In this document: positions 1-10,369 of the stretch, in pieces
Numbering within the stretch: the first letter of the stretch is position 1
Layout of the letters: every line of letters starts with the position of its first letter
Assembly (NCBI GenBank): GCA_012184525.1
Contig: WOFQ01000021.1
Location: forward strand, 186,001 to 250,000
Length of the DNA stretch: 64,000 nt
Direction: 5' to 3'
From: Xenoacremonium recifei
Lineage: Eukaryota > Ascomycota > Sordariomycetes > Hypocreales > Nectriaceae
Notes under the pieces: model-generated
What the model saw: only the letters and a program-made list of their open reading frames with translations
What the model was told of the DNA's origin: nothing
Databases searched by the model: none
Translations under genes and position numbers: made by a program

Positions 1-787
1 GTCGGGCTTCAGGGCAACGTCATCGCCCAGAGCAGGGCCCGGGACGTCGGCGATGTTAGTGGTCTCAGCCCTACAAGTGGACGCCGACCACGAGTGAAGC
101 CCGCAGCCAATAGCAGCGCCCGACGGCCCGAAGGTGGTCCCCGAAGCCCCACCCGGGTCGGGCATCGCGGAGGCGGATCCACCTGCCACTCGGGCTCCAG
201 GTCCAGACCGTCTTAACTGTGTCTCCCCTGAGCACCAGCTGAAGCGTCCAATTGCTGACTGCATCACCGTGGCTGGCAACGAGCTTCAGCGACAGGCTGG
301 AGGACGCGCCAAAACTGCAACTCATGACACGAAAACGTAACCATGGGCGTCGGCCAGGGAGCAACGGGTCGCGCTGGGCTGGCTGAATGTTCGAGAAGGG
401 GAAAGGCATATAAGCCACACCTGCCCGTCGATAATGCGCCGGCGACAACGACTGGATGACAAACCCGCCACGACTGAAGAGACGCCGCCATCACACAGAC
501 AAAAGCAAACGGCGGCGGTGCGCTAGCGAGCTGGTTGAGTTTATTGAGACACGGCATCTTGACAAAGCGGTTCTGCGATTAGTGAGAAGCCCGCCGGCTA
601 GACGACAGCTGCAGCGACTAAGGGCCAGCTGGGGGCAGAGAATAGCAACAGGATTCAAGCTGTGTCGCCGTCAGCCAGCGAGCGACGCTTATCCAATTCG
701 GTCGCCAATCGTCACAGACGGCGGATTCATTTCTATATCTATCGCAGCCTTCCCCAGCCTCCAGACGAGCTCTCCTCCTCTCGCAAC
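1..787. other. Upstream region of the ABCG gene, no gene seen
   Basis: I see no convincing coding region here. Open frames on both strands lack recognisable domains and overlap one another. A CATATAAG element near 408 and a pyrimidine-rich stretch at about 745-785 fit a promoter and 5' leader for the ABC transporter that begins at 788. A gene lying mostly left of the window could end here, but nothing shows it. Confidence 0.5.
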
Positions 788-2810
788 ATGATCAACGGCA
801 CAGAACAGCTCTCATTCACGGAGCAATCAGACAGACTCACAATGATGGACCCCGAGCAGCGGCCCGAGGCCGAGAAACACCTCCTCAACACCACCGTCAA
901 GGCGCTGACCTGGACGGGCGTCACCGTCACCGTCAAGGACCGCGAGACGAAGCAACCCAAGACCATTGTCGACAATGTGGACGGCATTGTCGAGGCGGGT
1001 GCGTGTGCGCTGTTTTCGCAGCATGAAGGATTCGCAATGGCTGACAGGATTCGAAACAGGAGAGATTTGCGCCCTCATGGGCCCTTCGGGATGCGGCAAG
1101 ACGACGCTGCTGAACGTGCTGGCGCGCCGCCCGACGAATGCGAGCCACGTCGAAGCTTCGGTTTTGATCAATGGCGAGAGGCTTTCGAGAGAGGAATTCC
1201 GCCACGTCTCGTGCTTCGTGGAGCAGGAGGACGCGCTGATCGGATCGCTGACGGTGCGCGAGACGCTGGAGTTCTCATCGCGATTGGCGAGCACCAGGTA
1301 CGTCGATCACCACTCACTAAGGCGCACTCACTAACACGCAAACCCCAGCTCGCTCCCCAAGAACGAGCGCGCCCTGCGCATCGACAGCCTCCTCGAGTCC
1401 TTCGGCCTCACCTCGCAGGCCAACACCCTCATCGGCACGCCCATCCGCAAGGGCATCTCCGGCGGCCAGAAGCGCCGCGTCGGCGTGGCCAGCCAGCTCA
1501 TCACCAGCCCCAAGGTGGTGTTCCTCGACGAGCCAACCAGCGGGCTCGACTCGGCCGCCAGCTGGGAAGTCGTCAACTACCTGCGCCAGGTCGCGCGGCG
1601 CAACAACCTGATCGTCGTGTGCTCCATCCACCAGCCCTCGACCTCGACCTTCAACCTGTTCGACAAGCTGCTGCTGCTGAGCGCCGGCAAGACGCACTAC
1701 TTCGGCCCCGTGAGGGACGTCATGGCGCACTACGAGGAGGTTGGCACGGCCGTCCCGCAGTACATCAATCCGGCGGAGTTTCTGCTGGACTTGGTGAATA
1801 TTGATTTTGCGGCGGATCGGGAGGGCGCGCAGGAGAAGCTCGCGGGGCTGCAGGGCGCGTGGCAGACGTCGCGCCGCGCAAAGGATACGGCCGCGGCGAT
1901 CATGGCGGCCGAGCAGGAGGGCGGGCATTTGGGACTTGACGACAATGTTGAGCGACGGCCCGGCGTGCCCAGCCTGACGCTGACGCTCCTGCACCGCAGC
2001 TTCGTCAAAAGCTACCGCGACGTCGTGGCCTACGGCATCCGGCTCGCCATGTACACCGGCCTGGCCATCATGATGGGCACGGTGTGGGTGCGCCTCAACC
2101 CGGACCAAGCAAGCATCCAGCCGTTCATCAACGCCATCTTCTTCGGGTCCGCGTTCATGAGCTTCATGGCGGTGGCTTACGTGCCGGCGTTCCTGGAGGA
2201 CCGGCTGCAGTACGTCAAGGAGCACCACAACGGGCTGTACGGGGCGGCGGAGCTGATCGTCAGCAACTTCTTGATCGGCGTGCCGTACCTGTTCCTCATC
2301 AGCGTGGTGTTCTCGAGCATCTCGTACTGGCTGTCCAACTTCCAGCCCACGGCGCAGGCCTTCTTCACGTGGGTGCTGTGGCTGTTCCTGGACTTGCTGG
2401 CGGCCGAGTCGCTGGTGGTGTTCATGACGTCGCTGTTCCCCAGCTTCGTCATCTCGCTTGCTCTCGTGGCGTTCGCCAACGGTCTGTGGATGTCGGTCGG
2501 GGGCTTCATGGTGCCGCCCACGATCCTCAACGTCTTCTACAAGTATGTGTTCCACTACTGGGACTACCAGAAGTACGTCTTCGAGGGCATGATGTACAAC
2601 GAATTCGCCCATCGTACGTACGACTGCGGCAAGGGCTGTCAGTGCATGTACCAGTCGGATCTGGCCGACCAGTGCAAGATTGACGGCCAGGCTGTGCTGG
2701 ACGAGTACGGATATACAGACTCTCATTTCGGTCGCAACGTCGGCATCATGATTGCCATCATCGCTGGATACCGTTTGGCGTCATGGCTTGTGCTCGTGTT
2801 GAGGAGGTAA
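788..2810 (+). CDS. ABCG (WHITE-type) half-size ABC transporter
   Basis: This encodes an ATP-driven membrane exporter of the ABCG half-transporter class, with one nucleotide-binding domain followed by one membrane domain; members act as dimers. Exons are 788-998, 1048-1297 and 1349-2810 (introns of 49 and 51 nt), giving about 640 residues. Seen directly: Walker A GPSGCGKTT near residue 80, signature ISGGQKRR, Walker B VVFLDEPTSGLD near 211, and an H-loop IHQPS. Several hydrophobic segments follow from about residue 380, and a Cys-rich loop (CGKGCQC) lies near the C-terminus, as in ABCG proteins. An in-frame ATG at 842 is an alternative start with equally good context. The substrate cannot be read from sequence; fungal relatives export lipids, pigments or toxic compounds. 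The family is secure, the exact start less so. Confidence 0.92.
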
Positions 2811-3129
2811 GGGGTAAAGTAATACCCACGTTGATACGGAAATGGAGGATACTCGACAAACTAGACTGGCGGTTATGACTGCGGAAGGAGTGTAATAATA
2901 TCTAGACGGTGCACTGCGTTGGAAATTGGTTTCCTATGTTCATATAGACTTTGAAGCGTTTTTGTATCTTGCGAATGAGATTTGAATTGATGAGCCGAAC
3001 CGACGCCGTTCTGATGGTCTATGTCTGTCTTTCCCACCCCCGCTCCTCTATAAACCTTGAACCCCTGAACCCCCTGAACTAACCACCCGGCCATCCGAAC
3101 GCTCACATCACCAACTCCAGCCTCTCAGC
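2811..3129. other. Convergent 3' ends of ABCG and NADH pyrophosphatase genes
   Basis: This 319-base spacer lies between two genes that point at each other. It should hold both 3' UTRs and polyadenylation signals. I see no gene or repeat in it. Confidence 0.6.
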
Positions 3130-4416
3130 TCACATCTTCGGTGGCGCCGTCAAAAAACCCTCCACTACCGCCGTCATTAACCGATTCGCAATAGCTTGCG
3201 CCGGAGGCACACGCAAATCACCCTCCTTATATCCCGCTGGAGCATCCTCGCCCAGCCCACTTACACCATGCACCAGGGCGCGCTGAACTTCCTCGATGGG
3301 GAACCATTTGGCTATCTCAAGCTCCTTATCGTTGAGGCTTATCGTCTCACCATCGCCTGGCAGAGCTTGAGCAATGGCACCAATCATCAAACTCGCGGGG
3401 TACGGCCATGGCTGGCTCGAATGAATGACCACACGGCCAACACGCACACCACTCTCCTCCCATACCTCACGACGCACAGCCTCCTCTATCGATTCACCGG
3501 GCTCCAAGAAACCGGCGAGCGTGCTGAACCAATGCGGGGGCCAGCGCTTTTGGCGGCCAAGTAGCATACGCGTGCCATCGGCCGAGACAACAGCAGCAAT
3601 CATCGTCGGGTCGGTACGCGGGAAGCACACGTTTGAGATACCGTGTCGAGTTGGGCAATCGCCCCGATCGCCCTTCGCAGCATCAGAAGGGGGGCAGACT
3701 CGCTTGTAGCCAGCATGCACAGAAAGGTTGGGGTTGCCACAACCCGCGCAGAAGGCATTGCGAGCGTTCCAGTCGATCATAGACCGAGCTTGGGCGTACA
3801 TGGCAGCTGACCGTGTAAGAATAAGTCTTATCAATTCCTGGTGTCTTCACTTACCAGCTTCGGGATGGAGGACCATGGCTCGAGGGTTAGTGTCAACCGT
3901 CAAGCCCTTGGTCTTCTGACCCTCCAAGAAGGCCGTGGCAGCCTCGCTCAGGGAGCCTTTGGGCGTAGCATCAACTGCAAAGTACGGGTGCCCCTTGACA
4001 TCGCCATGATCAGCCGAGACGATGATGTCTCCGTTGGTCGAACTACTCTCCAGCATGCCCAGAAAGACGACCAAGGCACTTGCCTTGGAAGAGTCGTATG
4101 CCTTGATAGATTCATCCTCGCTGAGGGCAAAGGGCTCGGCGCCAACTAGCGGCTTCACGTCCTCAAATTTCAGCAGTGCCAACTCCGACTTGCTCACGGA
4201 CAGCGCGTTGAGGTTGTCGAGAACGACGAAGCGGGCAGTCGGGCTAACAGCCGCATTTCTGAGAAAGGTCGTGTCTGCGCGTAAGAACGAGTAGCGGTTC
4301 AGGCGACTACCAGCGTAATAGTTGATAACCTCCTTGCCAAAGCGGCGCGAGAGCATGGAGTCGTCGTTGGCGAGCGCGGGATGCTCGGGGAGTCGAGGGG
4401 AAGTGAGATTTGTCAT
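3130..4416 (-). CDS. NPY1: NADH pyrophosphatase, Nudix family (NPY1/NUDT12-like)
   Basis: This enzyme hydrolyses NAD(P)H to NMNH and AMP; relatives act in peroxisomes or cytosol. Exons on the minus strand are 4416-3855 and 3806-3130 with a 48-nt intron, giving 412 residues. Seen directly: a zinc ribbon with CAGC near residue 206 and a second Cys pair downstream, a full Nudix box beginning GFLEPGES and containing REVWEESG, and the motif SQPWPYPAS just after it, which marks NADH pyrophosphatases within the Nudix superfamily. The N-terminal half matches the NUDIX-like domain layout of the family. The C-terminus is PPKM, which is not a canonical PTS1 tripeptide, although yeast Npy1 is peroxisomal. 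It converges with the ABCG gene. The assignment is strong. Confidence 0.93.
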
Positions 4417-5768
4417 CGCTTTTGAGGGGATACCGAAGGGGCCGTTTCAGGGCTCACTCATTCAAGGACGAAGACAAACAAAGTTGAAGATGAGAATGAC
4501 TGGAAACAAGAGTCAGAATTTGAAATCTTCTTCAGGCCTGAATGATGCTTACTTTTTTTGTGTGAGAAAGACCAGGTCACTCATTGGGCACCAAAATGAA
4601 GGCGGGACGGATGCTTGTCTTAGGGTCTCTTTAGTCTGAATGGATTGTTGATGGCGACCGAGGTCGGGCGGTGAGGTGAGGGGGAAAGCGGGAGAGCGAT
4701 CCGGCCGCTATCAAATGTGATGAGTCGGGGATTCCCCCCACAGAATACTTACTTGTACATTGGTGGGGGGTTTGTTGGGATTCCATCGTCTCTGTGGTGT
4801 TGAGAGAGATGAGAGAAGATGGAGAAGGAAAGGAAGAAGGGCACAGGATGGCATTCGTTTAATATTAGCCTTGTTATAGAGCGGCCGTGCCGTCGGGGAG
4901 CACAGGCGGGCGGGCTGTCTGTGGGCAGGTGCCATGGACGAACCTTCCACCCAGTTCAGTTCGGAGTCTTGGGCACCAGATGATTACTTCCTGGTCCTTC
5001 AGGCATCAAGTCTAACAATCAATTTTTACGGCCTTGTCCTCTTCTGCATGCACCAACAATCATCATTGTCTCAATCACTGGCTGGCATCCCCTGGCTTGA
5101 CAGGCCACGTCCCTGGCCAGTCCCCTGACTGCCATCCCGCATCTGGATCTCCCCTGGATCTTCAGCCAGCCTCGAGCAAGCCCCCTTCGCCCCAAACGGA
5201 CACCTACCGCAGGCGGATCAGCAGCCCCGAGTCCCCTGAAGGCTCTCCCCCAGCATGCTCCCTGGGCCCTCGACGGTATCGGCGCTGATGAGTGGGCTGT
5301 TTTGCGTTTTAGCGGTCACCCCGCATTGCGCCGGCCCTTCCAGCGCCTCCAGTGACGTAGGCTAGGTACCTTGACACCTATGGCGCGCGGGCCAGTACTT
5401 TCAGCTTTTCTAGGGACGGGACTCAGAACTGAGACACGACCCAGCAGAATTTTTTAGATGGCGTTCTCGATGGTGACGGGAACAGCCAGCCAAGCCCGCC
5501 GAGTTCACAGCCTGGTGCGTGCCGTTCGCTAGGGAAAAGTCTTTCTGAACCTTGCCTTTGACAACTCCATCCTGTCAATTGGATTCACGGCCGCTATTAT
5601 TACCGTCGCTTCTGCTTCGTTTCCTTCTTATTCTTCTTCTTGCCCCCCATTCTTTTGGATTTTCAGTCCCGTCTGTCTCTTCTCCTGATCAGCCGCCGTT
5701 CTTAATTCCGAGTCCGATCATCGCAGGCGCCGTGGCGCTTCGTCGAGAACTCGCCCATCCAAGTCGCC
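4417..5768. other. Divergent intergenic region, NPY1 / PQ-loop gene
   Basis: This 1.35-kb region separates two divergent genes and must contain both promoters. Immediately before the PQ-loop gene (about 5580-5760) there is a pyrimidine-rich leader with TTCTTCTTC runs. I find no credible coding region, RNA gene or long repeat. Confidence 0.55.
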
Positions 5769-7018
5769 ATGACGCCACCAACCCAAACCCTCAATCTCGA
5801 TGTTGAGGCCATCTCGGGCATTTGTGGGTGAGTAACCATCGCGATGCTTTCATTACGACAAGAATCCGCTTGCTAATGCTTCTTCTGTGTTCAGTTCAAT
5901 CTCCATTGCCTGCTGGGGTACGCCGCGCTTCTCCGTCTTCCCTTCGAACTACCCCCAGCTGACGCTTTGACTCAGTCGTCGTCTTCTCCCCTCAGATCAT
6001 ACAGAACTTCCAGCGGAGCTCGGCTGATGCCCTGTCCATCCAATTCATCATTGTCTGGTTACTTGGCGATGTCTTCAACATACTGGGTGCCGTCTTGCAG
6101 GGCGTATTGCCCACCATGGTACGATGTCATTCGGTATCCCAAGGTTCCTGGCCTTCCTCGCTGACCTCAGCGCTACAGATCATCTTAGCCATATACTATA
6201 CGTTAGCCGACATGGTCCTACTCGGTCAGTGCTTTTACTATCGCGGATTCACTTGGCGCGACACCCCGACACCGGCTACGAAGCCGAATGCCCCGACCGC
6301 CGGCGAACCGAACGAACGAACCGGCTTACTCCCCCATGGTCTGGACGAACGTTCATGGGAGCGACGAGGCTCCGACTGGTCCGGCCTATCGCCCGCGGTC
6401 CCCCATATCGCCAGTGCTCCCGCTCGAGTGCCGACGGTCCTGCAAACGATTCTCTGGAATGCCACTATCATCATTATGGTCTGCGCCGCAGGCGTTGCAG
6501 GCTGGTTCCTAGGACAAAAGGCGACTGGAGGTCGGGATGGAGCAACTGATGGCAAGGATGAGACCCTACACTTCAATGTGCTTGGCCAGTTCTTCGGTTA
6601 CCTCTGCGCTGTGGCGTACATCGCTTCCCGACTTCCCCAGCTGATCCTCAACTGGCGCCGCAAGACGACCGATGGTCTTAGCATGCTCTTCTTCCTCTTT
6701 GCTTGCCTGGGTAACATCACCTATGTGCTCTCAATCTTTGCGTACGAGCCCAAGTGCGCTAAGGAGACATGCCAGCCCGGGGAGGCCGGTCGCATCTACG
6801 GCAAATATATCCTGGTCAACCTCAGCTGGTTAGCCGGCAGCCTCGTCACGCTCTTCCTTGATCTCGGCGTCTTCGCGCAGTATTTCATGTACAGCAAGGC
6901 GGACGATTCGGAGTCTGAGGACTTCGAGGGCTTCCCTGACGACGACGCCGAGAGCATCGACGAGTCCCATTGGGACCAACGACCTTTGTTGGCAAGGGGT
7001 GACTCCGTGTACCCTTAA
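5769..7018 (+). CDS. PQ-loop vacuolar cationic amino acid transporter (Ypq/Stm1-like)
   Basis: This is a seven-helix PQ-loop membrane protein; Ypq1-3 and Stm1 move lysine/arginine across the vacuolar membrane. Exons are 5769-5827, 5895-5917, 5976-6118 and 6179-7018, giving 354 residues. The second exon is only 23 nt. Both hallmark motifs are visible: SPQIIQNF with ALSIQF downstream in the first repeat (near residues 30-45) and RLPQLILNW followed by TTDGLS in the second. Between the repeats lies a hydrophilic loop of about 75 residues, and the C-terminal tail is acidic (SESEDFEGFPDDD). The final SVYP tail could serve sorting, but that is inference. The small first exons rest on splice signals and on restoring the first PQ-loop in frame, which works cleanly. 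Confidence 0.9.
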
Positions 7019-8814
7019 TTCTGATCTAATGTTCTCTTCCGATATTTTTTTTCCCCTTTCATTTCGGTTTCTTTCCTTTTTTTTTCGATCACGACTATAT
7101 AAGAATTTCTGGGCACCGGCACAAAAAAAATTTCTTTCATCCAAAGACATAGGAGCGCAGGCTGGTAAACGGGACAACAAAAAACAAAAGGATATGGGCT
7201 TGGATATGGGATTTGATTGCGCTTCAAGGCGGAGTTCAAGCCATTGGGAAAAGTGACTGCATTTGGGTAAACTTCTTGATATTGCATCGATCTGATGCCT
7301 TGCACAACAAGATTCTTTGGCACGTATATAGCATGTACACCATATTCGAGATAGAATATAGAGTGCATTGGAGCCACCTGCGATGTATCAGATTCGTGAT
7401 GAGACGGACCAGACACTTCAGAGGCTTCACTGAGGAAGTTGCCGCGACTACGAGGACTCCCTACCCGGGAGTGCGAATCTGTATAGCCATCTAACGCAGA
7501 TTTACTTGTCAGTTCGGGGAGACATAATAGAGAAATGACTTTAGACTAGAGAATCATAACCTAAGATTCATCTTAGTTGCCAATGTTTCCAAGCAGCACA
7601 TCTCAATACCTTAAAGATTATTTTAATCAGCGTATGGGTGCTCACGAGTCAGTTATTCATAGCGGGCACCCTTGAGTCTGCAGGTGCCCCGCCATTCAAC
7701 GGGGCCTGCGGAACAATTTTCTTCCTCAGCCGAGAAAAATCACCACTATAAAATTTCCACGGACCGGCGCGCAAGAATTGAAAGTTTTCTTTCTCTCCCT
7801 ACATCAGTAGGTGCTAATCTTTTAGTACCATGAAGGCTCCGCTATGCGGCTTGCTGAGGGTTGTCCTTGATTCCCTGTGGATTTCCTTCCGTTCCCGGCC
7901 TCCTAGAGAAAATCCCATGTGACAGCCTTTCCTACCAGCCGCGAGCGTCGTCTTTGGTTTGTGACTGTGGGGTGGTCCCAACATTTCTCTGAGGAATTTT
8001 TATGTAGTTTTGGGGAAGCTTTGCGTGAAAGGAGTTGCAAATCTGAAAAAGACGTGCAAGTCCGCAGAGGCGTGTTGAAATTCGTGCTTGATATCGATTT
8101 CCCTGTGACGGTACCAACTGGGAAGAGATTTTCACTCGTCCTGGGGCTCAGGTTTTCGCGGGCGACTGGCTTCATAGCCAGCAGCACGTTGATTTGCGGT
8201 CGAGCAGAGAAAATCCAAAGCCCATGGCCTTTTGGACTTTGATCACCAATCAGTACTGTTCCGGAGAGTCAACGGGTGAATGCGTGTCGCAAGTTTTCAC
8301 CCATGAGGCTCTGGGCTCGACTGGATCATTTGGAGCTCGGAGCACTGGTTTTCTGCAAAAATCATGAGACTCGACACAATGGACGTAGGCTAGGTTTCTG
8401 TCCTCAATCAGGCCCCTTGAATTTCCCAGAGTTCTCGTTCATTCAACACGAGCATTGAGCAACACTCCAGTTTCAACCAATGCCCATATCTCGTAGCCAC
8501 GTTATCTTGCATCGGTTCAAAGGCTCGTAGAGTCACGTGTGACGAGTCGCCAGCCTGAAGAAGGACGGAGATTCGCTGACGCACGGGCCACCTCGCGCCG
8601 GCGGGCCAGAATTTTTTTTTGGGACCATCGTCGAGGGCCGGCCATCGTCCACCTCACTGGCATTCCCTGAGCTTCGGATGGCATCTTTTGCGCCTCCATT
8701 CCCTCTCGACTGATCCCGAGCCGCCATCATCGCCCGCGCTCCCCCATCGCGACGACTCTCCTCCTCCTCCTGTAGCATTACCTCGAGTCTCGGTCCTCCT
8801 TCCAATTCCTCAGA
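7019..8814. other. Intergenic region with mini-ORF and hairpin
   Basis: This 1.8-kb region between the PQ-loop gene and TIM23 is visibly more AT-rich than its surroundings in 7019-8460. It contains a TATAAAA box at 7747, a 30-codon ORF from 7830 to 7922, and an imperfect inverted repeat at 7680-7709 (GCAGG..CCCC paired with GGGGCCTGC). Longer frames at about 7900-8240 on either strand show no domain. The last 300 bases are pyrimidine-rich and serve as the TIM23 promoter. Confidence 0.45.
8532..8539. promoter_or_regulatory. CBF1-type E-box GTCACGTG upstream of TIM23
   Basis: GTCACGTG lies about 275 bases before the TIM23 start and extends to the near-palindrome GTCACGTGTGAC. This matches the CDEI/E-box element bound by Cbf1-type bHLH proteins. 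A CBF1 gene is present in this window at 44526-45501. Binding is inference. Confidence 0.45.
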
Positions 8815-9585
8815 ATGGGTTCTATCTGGAACGCCTTTACCGGCGGCAACAAGCCCAGCGGCGGCCAGCAGCAGCAGCAGCCGCAACACGCCCCAGTTCA
8901 AGAACCCGCCCATCACCTCTCCTTCGACCCGACCGAGGGCCAGGGCGTCGAGGCCTTCCTTCAGAGCTCTGCCTTCGCGGATCCTTCGCAACTACATCCC
9001 CTCGCCGGCCTGAACAAGGACACGCTCGAATACATCTCGCTCGAAGACTCGGCGCTGTCGGATCTGCCCGGCGGCCAATCCGTCCTGCCCTCGCGCGGCT
9101 TCACCGACGACCTCTGCTACGGCACCGGCATCACATACCTCGCTGGCCTGTCGATAGGTGGCGCGCTGGGTCTGCAGGAGGGTTTGCGGCGATCGAGCGG
9201 CCAGCCGCCCAAGCTGCGCCTGAACTCGGTGCTGAACGCCGTTACCCGAAGAGGCCCGTTCCTGGGTAACTCGGCTGGTGTCATTGCTATCGTGTACAAC
9301 TGTATCAACTCGCTAATCGGCTCCCTGCGCGGGAAGCACGATGCGGGAAATACTGTCATGGCCGGTGCGCTGAGCGGCATGGTATTTAAGAGTACCCGAG
9401 GACTGCGACCCATGATGATCTCAGGCGGTATTGTGGCCTCTGTGGCAGGCGTCTGGGCTGTAAGTAGTCTTCTATGCTCGCACAATTCTCGCGATCTTAC
9501 TAACATGCGCCAGATTGCACGAAGATCATTCTTCCCCATTCCCGACACCACGGCTTCCCACTCCTCTCAGGAGCTGACTCTGTAA
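8815..9585 (+). CDS. TIM23: Mitochondrial inner membrane translocase subunit TIM23
   Basis: This is the channel subunit of the presequence translocase, importing precursor proteins across the mitochondrial inner membrane. Exons are 8815-9459 and 9514-9585 (54-nt intron with branch site CTAAC), giving 238 residues. The N-terminal hydrophilic part has a polyglutamine run near residues 19-23, followed by the conserved intermembrane-space segment (LHPLAGL, then DLPGGQSVLPSRGF). The C-terminal Tim17/22/23 domain has GTGITYLAGLSIGGALGLQEG as its first helix and further Gly-rich helices (NSAGVIAIVYN; GNTVMAGALSGM). The intron is a multiple of three with no stop, so unspliced RNA would still be translated through. 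Length and motifs fit the family well. Confidence 0.95.
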   Translation: MGSIWNAFTGGNKPSGGQQQQQPQHAPVQEPAHHLSFDPTEGQGVEAFLQSSAFADPSQLHPLAGLNKDTLEYISLEDSALSDLPGGQSVLPSRGFTDDLCYGTGITYLAGLSIGGALGLQEGLRRSSGQPPKLRLNSVLNAVTRRGPFLGNSAGVIAIVYNCINSLIGSLRGKHDAGNTVMAGALSGMVFKSTRGLRPMMISGGIVASVAGVWAVSSLLCSHNSRDLTNMRQIARRSFFPIPDTTASHSSQELTL

Positions 9586-10369
9586 TTTACCTCAAAACGA
9601 TAATCTTTCTTTCGGAAGCGGGACACACCAACCGCTCCTTGTTTACCTAGTTGGGTATAAAACACCCTCAAAGGCGCAGATGTACGAGAGGATAGCGGGG
9701 AAGGATAGGCGGGACAGAAGCAAAAGATGGGGGACAAACTCCCATATCCCTTGTATATGCTGGACCTACAGCGGTGATGGAGTTTGGAAGCATGGAAATG
9801 GACGATCTCACCTCCCATGGAAACTTGTACATTACATCAGGTAACTGGTCAGCGAGCATTAGACCATACAGGGGGCGGGCGTCAGGTCCTTTAATGACAC
9901 ACACAAACATAAATACACAATCAAATTTGGAATATATCAATCTTTGGTATTCTCAAAGAGGCTGGCATCGAGCCATTGTGATCTTTAAGCAAATTGTAGG
10001 CATTTGCCCTATACAAACCCCGTCTTCGTCTTGACGTGAGGGCGAGGGGTCGTCATATAAGACACCTCAGGCTGTCAGGCAGGTCCCTTCCTGGAGTATC
10101 AGTTGTACCGGAAGGCAAGGCAGGTACGGGCGGGAAGGACAGACGGAAGGTTACACCAACTTACCTAATGGATTGTTGCCTGCTGGCAAGTTGCCCCGAC
10201 ACCCATCTTCCTGCATCACCGCCTTGATTTCGTCTTCGCACATAAACAAACAACATCGCATACGGTCGAACATCTATCATCCCACATCATCAAAACATCA
10301 CTTGTTTCCTACTTTTCGCCATCTGTCTTAATTGCGATTGTTACACAACATAGCCTGGCCTGCCACAGC
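9586..10369. other. Spacer between TIM23 and hypothetical gene
   Basis: This 784-base region holds the TIM23 3' UTR and the promoter of the next gene. Bases 10230-10365 are rich in CATC/ACATC steps and look like a leader. I see no gene or RNA in it. Confidence 0.5.

Noticed and set aside
1317..2726. 469-codon minus-strand frame opposite the ABCG gene
   Set aside because: It is antisense to clear ABC transporter coding sequence, and its Arg/His/Val-rich composition is typical of a shadow frame.
7680..7709. Inverted repeat as transcription terminator or RNA gene
   Set aside because: The stem is imperfect and isolated. Intrinsic hairpin terminators are not used by RNA polymerase II, and no further structure is visible.
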